Source: an uncultured Alteromonadaceae bacterium (lineage in GTDB: Bacteria; Pseudomonadota; Gammaproteobacteria; Pseudomonadales; Halieaceae). Taken from it: a stretch of DNA of 64,000 nt. Position numbers and translations under genes: made by a program. The notes under the pieces are model-generated. The model saw only the letters and a list, made by a program, of their open reading frames with translations, had not been told where the DNA came from and made no database searches. The DNA is taken from the NCBI GenBank assembly GCA_913064725.1, contig CAJYAI010000002.1:1-64000 (forward strand), read 5' to 3'. Each line of letters begins with the position of its first letter. The stretch's first letter is position 1. Shown one piece after another: positions 28,503 to 39,100 of this stretch.

Positions 28503-29996
28503 TTAACGGCCGGACTTTTGACGGAGATACTCTACTAGCAGCGGTACCGGACGTCCTGTTGCGCCTTTTTGCATACTCTGAAATGCCGTGCCTGCCACAT
28601 CGAGGTGTGCCCACTTGTACTTTTCTGCGAAGCGAGCCAAAAAGCAGGCGGCGGTGATGCTGCCCGCAGTACCCGTGCCAATATTCTGCATATCTGCATA
28701 TTTACTGTTTAGCTGTCGGTCATATCGCTTATTGATTGGCAGACGCCACGCTTCGTCGCCTGATGCTGTACCGGCGTTACCGAGCGCCTCTGCGAGTCCG
28801 TCATCATTTGCAAACAAGCCAGATGCTTCATATCCGAGAGACATGATAATTGCACCCGTGAGTGTCGCTATATCGACCACTTCTTTGGGCTTAAAACGCT
28901 CCACGTAGGTGAGCGCATCGCACAATACCAAGCGTCCCTCGGCATCCGTATTCAGTATTTCAATGGTTTTGCCGGACATTGATGTAACGACATCTCCGGG
29001 CTTGGTTGCTCGACCGCTGGGCATGTTTTCCGCGGCGGCGACGACGCCAATGACATTGACGTTAAGGCCCAGTTCGGCAACCACTTGCATGACGCCAAAA
29101 ACCGAACCGGCGCCGCCCATATCAAATTTCATGGATTCCATGCCTTTCGGTGGCTTTAGCGAAATACCGCCGGTATCGAAAGTGATGCCTTTTCCGACAA
29201 GGCAGTAGGGCGCTTGTTTAGCGGGCCCACCAGCGTATTTCATGACGATGAGCTTCGACGGCTCGTCACTACCGTGGCCCACTGACAGCAGTGAACCCAT
29301 GCCAAGGTCCGCCATTTTTTTCTCATCGAGGACATTGACCGATATCGTGTCAAATCGGCGTCCAAGTGCACGCCCTTCCTTAGCGAGGTAGGACGGTGTA
29401 CATACATTCCCCGGTAAGTTGACGAGTTCGCGGGTTAGGTTGGCGCCATTGCCTATAGACTGCCCGGTCGTGAGGGCTTTTTTCGCTCGAGTCATTGGCA
29501 GCATATCGCCCGCCGCAACGGATAACTTCTTCAGACTGGGACCGGATTTTGGCGTCCCCAACGTAGCGGTGTAGTGATAGCAACTCATGACAACATCGCG
29601 ACTTAAAAATTCTAGAAAACGTTCGAGCTGATCAGCATCATCGGATACGACCTCGGCAATCACCGTGGCCGCTTTTACATTTGATCCCGCGAGTGCTTTT
29701 GCGATCGCGCCAGTGACAGTCAGTTGCGCGTCGAGGTCAAAGGCAGATCGCTCGCCACATCCAATTGCCAATACTCTGGCAATGCGGGTGTCTCCGATCA
29801 TGCTGGCGACTTTCCCTAACTTGGCGCTGGCATCTCCAATATCCATTGCGCGTTGCAACACATCGCCCGTGGCCTTGCTGACAGCTGAGGCGGTTGCACT
29901 AAGGTCTTCGCCAGCAAAAAGTGGAATAACGATAATGTCTGTCTTCGAGGTTGCTATGCTGGATAGTTTCGATGCGTGAACACTGACGTTGCTCAT
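28503..29996 (-). CDS. pepA: Leucyl aminopeptidase
   Basis: GKGITFDTGGISLKPPKGMESMKFDMGGA, NTDAEGRLVLCDAL motifs. Confidence 0.97.
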   Translation of the reverse strand: MSNVSVHASKLSSIATSKTDIIVIPLFAGEDLSATASAVSKATGDVLQRAMDIGDASAKLGKVASMIGDTRIARVLAIGCGERSAFDLDAQLTVTGAIAKALAGSNVKAATVIAEVVSDDADQLERFLEFLSRDVVMSCYHYTATLGTPKSGPSLKKLSVAAGDMLPMTRAKKALTTGQSIGNGANLTRELVNLPGNVCTPSYLAKEGRALGRRFDTISVNVLDEKKMADLGMGSLLSVGHGSDEPSKLIVMKYAGGPAKQAPYCLVGKGITFDTGGISLKPPKGMESMKFDMGGAGSVFGVMQVVAELGLNVNVIGVVAAAENMPSGRATKPGDVVTSMSGKTIEILNTDAEGRLVLCDALTYVERFKPKEVVDIATLTGAIIMSLGYEASGLFANDDGLAEALGNAGTASGDEAWRLPINKRYDRQLNSKYADMQNIGTGTAGSITAACFLARFAEKYKWAHLDVAGTAFQSMQKGATGRPVPLLVEYLRQKSGR

Positions 29997-30105
29997 GGTA
30001 TTTCCTTACGTAAATCGGGCTGGCTAAACTGGCGCGTAGTGTATGATGATGCGCAGCAGAACTAAACCTCGATAGTCAATTAAGCAACCCCAATTGTGAC
30101 TGAAC

Positions 30106-31200
30106 ATGCGCACATTACGGTACCTTACGTCCGATGTTATGACACACACACTGGCTGTATCGCTGGTGTTGTTTTTAGTCGTATTCAGCGGTCGCTTTAT
30201 AAAGTATCTCACTGAGGCCGCTATAGGCGACTTGGCTGCGGGCATACTTCTACCGGTTATGCTTTACAAGTTGCCGGCATTTTTCGAATTAATTCTGCCA
30301 CTGGGCTTTTATGTTGGCTTGCTACTATCATTTGGAAGGCTGTATGCAGACAGCGAAATGGTGGTTTTCAGAGCAAGCGGTATAAGTCAGTTTCAGCTAT
30401 TGCGTCTTGTCGCACCGGTGGTATTACTAGTTACTGTTACGGTGGCGCTTATTTCACTCTTTCTGGGGCCATACGGTGCGTCAAAGGCCAATCAACTTCT
30501 GGCTGAGCCACGATCTGCAGAGGGGATGCATGTGCTCTCAGAAGGACGCTTTAAGAAGCAACGAGGTGGTGACTACGTTACTTACGTCGAACGCATTGAG
30601 GAAGGCGGACTAATGGAAACGGTCTTTGTCGCAGAGCGCCAAAGGTCAGAGTCGGGCATTACGCTCTCTGCCACACTCGCAGACACCGGTTATATCGATA
30701 TCGATCCGTCGACTGCGAGGCGCTACCTAGTCTTGTCAAATGGTAAGCGCTACGACGTAACTCCAGGTAGCGCTGAATTGACGGCAGTACAGTTTAAGGC
30801 CTATCGATCACTTATTCCTCAGGTCGAGGGTGGGCTGCGGTCGCAAGTTTATGGTGAAACACTGGCGACGCACCGGCTGCTTCAAAGCCAAACCCCTGAG
30901 CATCTTGCAATAGTCGGCTGGCGAGTATCGCTACCGGTAATTGTGCCAATCGTGGCGCTGTTTGCTATTCCGCTCAGCAGAACAGACGCTAGGCGCGGGC
31001 GCTACGCCCGTCTGGGACCGGCTCTTTCGATTTTTTTGCTTTATTTTATTCTATTGTCGCAAGCTCGGACTGTGTCGGAGGAAACAGGTTCGGCCCTGAT
31101 GTATATCGGTGTGCACATGACTTTCGCCGCAGTTGGTGGCGCTCTGTTGTGGCTAGATGACATCAGTGCTTGGTTTAGGAAAACGCGTGAAGCAGCTTAA
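30106..31200 (+). CDS. lptF: LPS export ABC transporter permease LptF
   Basis: YjgP/YjgQ family membrane protein; first gene of an overlapping pair divergent from pepA. Confidence 0.92.
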   Translation: MRTLRYLTSDVMTHTLAVSLVLFLVVFSGRFIKYLTEAAIGDLAAGILLPVMLYKLPAFFELILPLGFYVGLLLSFGRLYADSEMVVFRASGISQFQLLRLVAPVVLLVTVTVALISLFLGPYGASKANQLLAEPRSAEGMHVLSEGRFKKQRGGDYVTYVERIEEGGLMETVFVAERQRSESGITLSATLADTGYIDIDPSTARRYLVLSNGKRYDVTPGSAELTAVQFKAYRSLIPQVEGGLRSQVYGETLATHRLLQSQTPEHLAIVGWRVSLPVIVPIVALFAIPLSRTDARRGRYARLGPALSIFLLYFILLSQARTVSEETGSALMYIGVHMTFAAVGGALLWLDDISAWFRKTREAA

Positions 31201-32248
31201 CCACTACCTGCTAAGCACGTTGTTCTGGGCAATTTTAGGGGTCCTTGTGGTGTTGGTGCTTTTGGACGGTCTGAGCGATCTCATCGATGGTTTGGGCGAT
31301 CTCAGTAGCACCTATAGCTTCACAGATTTACTGATTTACATTGGTTTGACCTTACCTCGGCGGATCGAAGAATTTGTCCCTTTTGCCACACTGATCGGTG
31401 CCTTATTTGGGCTGGGGCGGTTGGGCTCAAGTAGTGAGTTGACGATTATCCGTGGTGCCGGGGTCTCTATGCCGCAGCTCGCTTGGATGGCCGTTAAGCC
31501 CGCCCTACTAGTCGCCATGGGGGGGCTGGCTATCGGTGAATTCGTTGCGCCCGTGTCTGAGCAAATCGCGGTTAGTCAGCGTGCGATGGCGCAGCGTGAT
31601 GATCCGAATCTAGCGGGACGGTATGGCGCTTGGAATCGCGATGGGAGGACGTTTGTTCACGTCGATGCAGTTCAGCGAGGCGGCTTAATCTTTGGTGTCA
31701 CGCTCATTGAGTTTAATGACGCCGGTGCACTGACGCGATCTGTCAGTGCCGATCGAGGCACATTCCAGGGCGACCGCTGGCTTCTAGAAGGCGTATCTAC
31801 CACTGAGTTAACGACTTCTGGTACGTCTGTGACGCGTCAAACGACTCGCGAATGGCGTTCTGGCATCACCCCCAACTTATTGACATTGGATACCGTAAAG
31901 CCTGAGAGTTTGCCGGTGACACAGCTCTGGCAGTACGCGGCTTATTTGAGGAATCAGGGTTTATTAGCCAATGATATCGAGTTCGCGTTTTGGAATAAGG
32001 TATTACAACCCCTTTCGTGCGCGGGCCTCGTCGTTCTTGCAATGTCATTTATCTTTGGCCCATTGCGGGAGACTAATATGAGTGCCCGAATCTTTGCTGG
32101 CGTTCTAGCGGGCGTAGTCTTTCGCATCAGCCAAGATTTTTTTGGACCGGTAACCCTACTAGCCGGTTTAAGCGGTGGCGTTGCCGCAATGCTGACGGTA
32201 GCGCTGTGTTGGGGTGTCGGTTTGGCGTTGTTGTTAAGACGACAATAG
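31187..32248 (+). CDS. lptG: LPS export ABC transporter permease LptG
   Basis: VKQLNHYLLSTLFWAILGVLVVLVLLDGLSDLIDGLGDL; overlaps lptF end; start refined from 31157. Confidence 0.92.
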   Translation: MKQLNHYLLSTLFWAILGVLVVLVLLDGLSDLIDGLGDLSSTYSFTDLLIYIGLTLPRRIEEFVPFATLIGALFGLGRLGSSSELTIIRGAGVSMPQLAWMAVKPALLVAMGGLAIGEFVAPVSEQIAVSQRAMAQRDDPNLAGRYGAWNRDGRTFVHVDAVQRGGLIFGVTLIEFNDAGALTRSVSADRGTFQGDRWLLEGVSTTELTTSGTSVTRQTTREWRSGITPNLLTLDTVKPESLPVTQLWQYAAYLRNQGLLANDIEFAFWNKVLQPLSCAGLVVLAMSFIFGPLRETNMSARIFAGVLAGVVFRISQDFFGPVTLLAGLSGGVAAMLTVALCWGVGLALLLRRQ

Positions 32249-32800
32249 TCACGGTTTCCTCATGCCTTTGTTGCGAGGTGGCGTCAATCGTAAGTGGCTT
32301 TGAGATACGTAATCGTGAAAATATAGGCGCTCAGTGTTCGTCCAACGCCATAAAAATCCCGATGAAGCGATGATGCCTGATGTCACGTAAAGCACTATAC
32401 CCGCCGAGCGAATGTCAAAAAACACATAGGGTATTAACGCTAAGATGAGGGGGATAGAAGCGCTGATCACTCTGATCGTTGCCTGTTGCCAGGAAATAGG
32501 CGCCAGACCGACGCGGGATACAAGTTTCACTCGCCATGCTTGCATGCCAAGTGTTTGGCCTTTTTGTCGCCAAAACACGCCGTAAAAGCCAATTAAAGCG
32601 GCGTAGCCGAGAAGCCATTGTTGCCAGGCGGGTACCGATCGCGTAGCGGCTGTTTCGACTGGACCATGCACTGCGAGCAGAGCGGCGGATGTCAGCATAA
32701 GGAGTGGAACAATAAGGAATAGATCGTAAACCATAGCGACCAGGTGACGCCAAACTGGGAGTTCGGCAAGCGCGTCATGTTCGGCGGAAAGAGCCATCAC
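32249..32800 (-). CDS. RDD family membrane protein
   Basis: LPVWRHLVAMVYDLFLIVPLLML, KGQTLGMQAWRVKLVS. Confidence 0.85.
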   Translation of the reverse strand: MMALSAEHDALAELPVWRHLVAMVYDLFLIVPLLMLTSAALLAVHGPVETAATRSVPAWQQWLLGYAALIGFYGVFWRQKGQTLGMQAWRVKLVSRVGLAPISWQQATIRVISASIPLILALIPYVFFDIRSAGIVLYVTSGIIASSGFLWRWTNTERLYFHDYVSQSHLRLTPPRNKGMRKP

Positions 32801-32816
32801 AGGTTTCCTATCGTGA

Positions 32817-33197
32817 TTAATTCTCCAATTGTAAGTGATCTGTCCTTACTTTCGGAGGCGTCCTGTCACGCGGGTAGTTCGGTATCGTTTCGCCTGCGGC
32901 GGCAAGCGTCAATGGCGGTATTTTGTCATGATTTGGCTTGGTGGCGGTTTCGAGACTGTCGGCTGAGTTGACGTCGACAATGCTGACATATCCACCCCAG
33001 GACTCGAATTGTGTTGACAGTTGTTCGGCTTCTGCGAGGGAGCAATTCCGTTTTATTCGGTGCGTCTTGCCATTGACTAAAATGGTTGCCTGCTCAAGAG
33101 GTAAGTTAAATGTCAGCTGAAGTTGGGACTCAATGTATTGCAGTATCTCTGCGTCGACTGAGCTACCATCGAACCAAACGTCGAACGAAGCCATCAC
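32817..33197 (-). CDS. Hypothetical protein
   Basis: 126-aa ORF filling the gap between rdd and bolA-like genes, no recognised family. Confidence 0.5.
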   Translation of the reverse strand: MMASFDVWFDGSSVDAEILQYIESQLQLTFNLPLEQATILVNGKTHRIKRNCSLAEAEQLSTQFESWGGYVSIVDVNSADSLETATKPNHDKIPPLTLAAAGETIPNYPRDRTPPKVRTDHLQLEN

Positions 33198-33261
33198 GTA
33201 AACCCTCGCGTCCTTTAATGCCCATCTGATATTCTTGCACTACGTAGTGAGAGTCAATCGT

Positions 33262-33570
33262 ATGTCAACCATCCAAGATCACGTAAAACAGAGTCTGGCT
33301 GAGCGCTTTTCCCCGCTTTTTCTGGAGACTGTGAATGAAAGCCACATGCATAATGTACCGCCAGGTTCGGAAAGCCATTTTAAGGTGACGTTGGTATCTT
33401 CGGAGTTTGATGGACTGCGGATGGTCAAACGACATCAACAAGTTTACCAAGCATTGTCTGACTTAATGGGGTCGCCAATTCATGCGCTGGCATTACACAC
33501 CTATACTGAGGCGGAGTGGGCTGCGAGAAGTGGATCGCCAGCTTCACCCAAGTGCCTTGGTGGAAGTTAG
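33262..33570 (+). CDS. BolA family protein
   Basis: [65 protein letters not shown]. Confidence 0.92.
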   Translation: MSTIQDHVKQSLAERFSPLFLETVNESHMHNVPPGSESHFKVTLVSSEFDGLRMVKRHQQVYQALSDLMGSPIHALALHTYTEAEWAARSGSPASPKCLGGS

Positions 33571-33572
33571 GC

Positions 33573-34514
33573 GTGACATCGGTCGTCGAACCCAGCAACA
33601 CGCAAGTAGTCGCGCTTTACCGTTTTGTGCGTCTTGATGATTTCAAAGCCTTGCGTGAGCCGCTATTGACCTTTTGTACACAACGCCAGATCAAGGGCAC
33701 GCTGCTATTAGCCCATGAAGGGATAAACGGCACGATATCAGGGACCCCCGACGCTATTTCCGAGGTGCTGGCTTACTTGAGATCTGACGACAGATTGGCT
33801 GATTTGGATTGCAAAGTATCCTTTCACGAGGAGCGCCCGTTCCTGAGAATGAAGGTCAAGTTAAAGCGCGAAATCGTGACTATGGGTGTTGAAGATATTG
33901 ACCCCAATCAATGTGTCGGCCACTACGCTTCGCCCGATCAATGGAACGACTTGATCGACGATCCGGAAGTGTTAGTCGTCGACACGCGTAATGCCTACGA
34001 GGTCGAGATCGGAACCTTCCGCGGCGCGCTGAGCCCAAATACCAATAGCTTCAGGGAGTTCCCCGATTGGGTTGACCGTAATCTAGATCCCAGCAAGCAT
34101 AAAAAGATCGCTATGTTTTGCACTGGCGGTATTCGTTGCGAGAAGTCGACGTCGCTGCTAGTTGCCAAGGGCTTTAAAGATGTTTGGCATCTTAAGGGTG
34201 GTATTTTGAATTATCTCGAGAAGACGCCAAGAGATACGACGCGGTGGGAGGGGGAGTGTTTCGTCTTTGACAGTCGCGTTGCCGTTAACCACGAGCTGCA
34301 AAAGGGAAGCTATGATCAGTGCTTTGCCTGCCGGTTCCCCATCGACGAGGCGCAAAAACAGTCGTCGTTTTATGTGCCCGGTATCTCATGCCCTCGTTGT
34401 TATGACGAGCACAGTGCAGATCAGAAGGCGCGTTTTGCTGAGCGTCAGCGTCAGATAACACTCGCCAAAGCGCGTGGGGAGGTTCATCTTGGTGCAGCAG
34501 CGCCAGACGGGTAG
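33573..34514 (+). CDS. trhO: tRNA uridine(34) hydroxylase TrhO (rhodanese family, YceA)
   Basis: [32 protein letters not shown]-terminal [12 protein letters not shown] start inferred. Confidence 0.92.
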   Translation: MTSVVEPSNTQVVALYRFVRLDDFKALREPLLTFCTQRQIKGTLLLAHEGINGTISGTPDAISEVLAYLRSDDRLADLDCKVSFHEERPFLRMKVKLKREIVTMGVEDIDPNQCVGHYASPDQWNDLIDDPEVLVVDTRNAYEVEIGTFRGALSPNTNSFREFPDWVDRNLDPSKHKKIAMFCTGGIRCEKSTSLLVAKGFKDVWHLKGGILNYLEKTPRDTTRWEGECFVFDSRVAVNHELQKGSYDQCFACRFPIDEAQKQSSFYVPGISCPRCYDEHSADQKARFAERQRQITLAKARGEVHLGAAAPDG

Positions 34515-34516
34515 TA

Positions 34517-35332
34517 TTAATGACTGTCGCTGGGCAAGTGCGCGAGCGCGAACGCCAGCGATACGCTCGAGGAGTCGCCGCTCGAAATAATGCCAATGGC
34601 CTCCAGTTCCCCGCCCGGTAAACGGCGAGCAACCAAACCTCCAGAGTCTCCCTTTTTAAGACCGCAGTTGAGAGTGATTATTTTCTCTACCGATGAACCG
34701 GGACAGATCAAACTCCGTTGTTCAGATTGTCCTCCTGTTGAGATGCCGCCCCAGCCAATACCAATCAACGATTCAGCAGCTGATGCGGGTTGTGAGCTAA
34801 TTCGAATCGGAGTTATGTCTGCAAAGGCGTCTGCTGGCGCGGTCATTACAAGCCAATCATTCGCCATGTTGCCGCCAGATCGCACGATCCTTACGCTCAC
34901 AGTCTGTCCCAAGATAGAGACAGTGGGTGATTTTTGTAGAGATAGCTCACCGTCAATGCAGTGCCAAGCGGATAAGAGAATTGCACTATGCTCATCTTTG
35001 TTGATCAAAAAAGCGCTGCAACGCTCGATGAAGTGTCGTCGCACACCTGTTTCTATCCGTTGCAAACTAATCTCAAAAGGCAGTACGAAACGACGTTCAT
35101 GGGTTGTTAGGTGTGAGTCGTCAAGCTGATCCCCAGAGACCGCGTGCATCGCGCTAAATAACAGCAATACGACGGTAAAAACGGCAACATTTAACCGAGT
35201 GTATTGCAAAAACGCAGGAACGCAGCGATGAAACACTTCTTGCACCTCGCGGATCGGAGTGATTAAGTGGCGCCCCATTTCATGGCAACGCGATAGGGAC
35301 CATATCAGTTGAAACAACAGGATGCATTTCAA
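34517..35332 (-). CDS. Exported trypsin-like serine protease
   Basis: Catalytic-like motifs SAWHCIDG, NDWLVM, KKGDSGGLV; hydrophobic LNVAVFTVVLLLFSAMHAVSG; start uncertain. Confidence 0.7.
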   Translation of the reverse strand: MKCILLFQLIWSLSRCHEMGRHLITPIREVQEVFHRCVPAFLQYTRLNVAVFTVVLLLFSAMHAVSGDQLDDSHLTTHERRFVLPFEISLQRIETGVRRHFIERCSAFLINKDEHSAILLSAWHCIDGELSLQKSPTVSILGQTVSVRIVRSGGNMANDWLVMTAPADAFADITPIRISSQPASAAESLIGIGWGGISTGGQSEQRSLICPGSSVEKIITLNCGLKKGDSGGLVARRLPGGELEAIGIISSGDSSSVSLAFALAHLPSDSH

Positions 35333-36187
35333 GGCATTTCACTTGCGTTAGTCGCGAATTTGATATGGGGACTTGCCGCGCTGTATTGGATACAGACCAA
35401 GCCCGTAGGTGCTGTCGATATTATGGCCCATCGCGGGCTCTGGACCTTACCGGTGACCTTCGCAATTATCGTCTCCTTTGGCAGGCTGTCCGACACCATG
35501 GCGTTATTGCGATCTATGCGTTTCGTACTTTGGGTGGCGCTGGCCGCGCTTATGCTGTCTATCAACTGGGGCGTTTACGTCTTCGCTGTAACCAATGAAC
35601 GGGCGACTGAGGCAAGTCTTGGATACTTCATGTTGCCACTGCTCACTATCGCCCTGGGTATTGTTGCGTTCGGTGAGCGACCCAAGCCGATTCAGCTTGT
35701 GGCGATAGCGTTGGCTGTGGTCGCAGTCATCGTCCAGCTCGTGGCATATGGACGTTTGCCCTGGGTATCCTTGGTCCTAGCCCTGAGCTTTGCGCTGTAT
35801 GCGGCAATTCGTAAGCAAATCCAAGCGGATTCTCTTCAGGGGCTGTTTCTCGAGTCACTCTGTATGGCACCGTTTGCATTGGTGTGGATAGGTTTCAACG
35901 AAGGAGCCGGCTTGGGCGACTATGGTTTAAAGGTTGATATCTTTCTTGTGTTCGGTGGCATTTTTACGGCAGCACCATTACTAGCCTACGTGGCAGCGGC
36001 TCGAATATTGCCTTTGTCTACTCTCGGTTTGTTGACCTACGTCGGACCCACACTCCAGCTGTTGGTCGCGGTATTAGTACTAAAAGAGCCCGCTAATGTC
36101 ATCACCGCATTGACATTTGGTCTGGTTTGGCTCGGCGTTATCGCAGTCAGTTTTGAGACTTGGCGCTCTACTGAAAAAACGATCTGA
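35309..36187 (+). CDS. rarD: RarD / EamA family transporter
   Basis: GISLALVANLIWGLAALYWIQTKPVGAVDIMAHRGLWTLP. Confidence 0.9.
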   Translation: MKQQDAFQGISLALVANLIWGLAALYWIQTKPVGAVDIMAHRGLWTLPVTFAIIVSFGRLSDTMALLRSMRFVLWVALAALMLSINWGVYVFAVTNERATEASLGYFMLPLLTIALGIVAFGERPKPIQLVAIALAVVAVIVQLVAYGRLPWVSLVLALSFALYAAIRKQIQADSLQGLFLESLCMAPFALVWIGFNEGAGLGDYGLKVDIFLVFGGIFTAAPLLAYVAAARILPLSTLGLLTYVGPTLQLLVAVLVLKEPANVITALTFGLVWLGVIAVSFETWRSTEKTI

Positions 36188-39100
36188 TCACCGTTCGTAG
36201 GACGTCAGAAGCTGCGCGGGCGATAGCGCGACGGCGGAGTGTCGCTCCACAAAATCGATACCACTATCTTCAATACGCTGAGTGATCGAGGGATCCCTGA
36301 CTGAAATGGTCTGGCCCAAGATATGGTGTACATCGGTAATGATTTGCGGAAGAACATGAGACCAAGGCTCATTTTGAGCCGCTTTTTCCCAAAAGTTGGC
36401 CTCTAGTACTAGGTCAGTCGCATGAAGCTGGTTAATGGACTCTGAATTGCTACGAGCCGGATTGTACTCTTCAAGCACGATATGGCACCCGATTGATCGA
36501 AGGGCGTTGGTGAGACGGTGGCAAGCTACCGACTCTCGAATCTGCATTGAGTCGGCGATCAAAAAGCTCAATTGTGACGTGCCCACCGTATGCTCAGAGA
36601 TGAGCGTTAAAATACGATCAAGCGCTGCAGAGTGCAGACATGTTTCTGGCATAAGACGCACAAATATGTGGGGGGGGAGGTCGGTGAGACGCTCGATCTT
36701 CGCCAGTATGCGGCAGGCTTCCGCCAGCTCGACAAAGTTTGTTGCGATACGAATATCCCGCTGGTGAAACTGTTGCCTGACCTCTTGTCCCTTCTCGAAG
36801 GGGTTATGTCGAGTCATGAGATACGCGTGCTCAGCAGAGTCTGGTCGATCTACCGGCACACGCACAATGGATTGAAGTCTGATGTCGGCTGTTACCGATT
36901 CGAGGCGCAAAAAGGCTTCCTCTATGGCGACATGGAGTGTTTTAGGCGTGACTGTGCGCCGGTCATCTGGAACGGGAGAATTGCTTATCGAAGCGCTGAC
37001 ATCCCCCGTTATTCTGTCAATGACAGCTTGCGCTGAAGGTTCCGTTACCGGGTCAATGGGCTCTATACACACATCGATCACTGACTCCACGGCCAAGACA
37101 CGCGCAACGGATTCAACAATGTGCGCTGTATCGGTCGAAGTAACCACGACACAGGCTTTATTGGCAAAGGGCGCCTCTATGGCTCTTACGCTGAGACCAT
37201 CGCGTGTCAACGCGTCAGCCAGCGTGTCTTTATTGATCTCCGATCCAATTGAAAAAGAAATCGCAGACTCGTGGACCCCAGCTCTTCGAGCACGTCGCAT
37301 TGCCCGTTCGATTTCATGCAAAAGAGTGCCCGCAACGCCGTCTATGCCATTTAAAAATTGCGCGCTGAGATCGTTCTTGGTGTCGCTAAGTTTAGAGAAC
37401 AGCGTTTGCTCAACGAGGCTAAGTCGTTCGAGTGTGCTTAGCGGCCGCAGTGACCTTCCAAACTCTGCCGCCATCTGTAGCACCGATACATCTCGTTGTT
37501 TAACGCCTCGCTCGTCACTCAACACAAACCGGGTATTGTGTCGATTCACCCATACTACTTGGAGATATCGGCTGTGAGCCGCTCGCGCTTCCAAAAACCA
37601 TGTATCCAATTCGAGCTTTTGAACCGCACTAACTTTGCGCGCAAGGCGCGGGCGGCCCTTTACACAAACGGATAGCTCAGTGGGCAGTAAGTCAATATCG
37701 GCGCCCCAGTTGTATGGTGCGGTTACTAGCTCTGCCGGCGATGTTGTTCTCGCGCTCGCACAAGTCTCAATAGCTGCCTCAATCGCAGGCCTTTGCAGCG
37801 CCGCGTCTATAAATACGGCCATGATATCTGCTTTCGTGATTGACAAATCGGGTTCTTGACTAGAGCTACCGGCGAATCGAATAAGTACAGACAAGGCCTC
37901 TTCAAAGTGGCGGGGTTCCGCTCCTTTTAGGGTGTCCACCACCCATTGATCAAAAAGACCTGACGAGATTGTATCGATAAGATGCCTTGGCTGCGGTCCA
38001 TCGCCAGCGTTGGCAATGATCGAGTTCAAGACGCTTAAGCGTGCGGTATCAATTCGATCCGCTGCATTCTCTTTGGCAATTAGACGGTCGCGATTAAGTC
38101 TCTGTTGTGAGATCAGTTTGGTTGATAAGTCGCTGAGCGCATCACTCGCCCAAACCAGCGATACCAATGTGCCATCAAAGCGGGCGACGACTTGGGAAAC
38201 GATTTCGATGAAATCATGCAGGTATCGCTCTCTACCCCGCGGTAATAATGTTACGAGATCGGCGATACGGTCGACGAGCAACCGACCTGGATGGTCACCA
38301 TCGATCAGGAAATCCAGATCACTTAGTGAGAGTTCCAAAAAGCACAGCTCGAGTCCGTAGAAGGGCGATTGCATGCCTACCGGTGGAGCGATGCGGTCGA
38401 AAACATGGTCGAATAACCCGGCAGAAATTTTGACGGCTTCGATGAGTCTGTCGTAGATTGCCGCTTTCGGGGTGAAGCCAATCGCCTCAATTATCGAGTC
38501 CGCGGTATACCGTACGTCAATACCCTCCCGACGCAACCGCGCCAGTTCACGAGTAATGCGCAGCGATTCCGCTTCAATGTCCAAAGTGCTGGGAGGATTT
38601 GTGAAGAGTAAGTTATGCGTGCCGGTTAACAAGCGATTTCTCGCAGCTTCGTCACGAGCGGGCGGCGATAGGCGACGTGGCACAAACTCACCCCGCCCAC
38701 CCGATGCCGTTAAAAATACATCGGGTGGCAGTTGAGGCGCGGGCGCTTGGCGAGTGACTGGGGACACGTGGCCGGAGAGGGTGTCAATTGCCACCGAATT
38801 CACCCAATCTGACGAGTGCAGAAGCGGGTGACCAGCGGCACTGAGCGAGGCAGCTGCGGCCATGTCCTTTCGTCTCTGCTCGCTCATAGCTGACTGATCC
38901 GCGGCACTGACCGGATCGCTGGCATTTTGCGAGTTCGTGTCGAGCTCCGATGCTTGAGTCCTGTGATGGTCAGAAGATGAGCTCTGCGGAATCAGAATCT
39001 GTGATCCGGATTTGCCCAGCACTTCTCGAACATCAGGTAAAAGCCCCAGAGACTCTAAATGCGCATTCAATATGTTATAAATGGGTTCGAGTTCGGGTAA

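Noticed and set aside
36882-37577. 231-aa plus-strand ORF
   Set aside because: Antisense shadow of the DUF1631 gene
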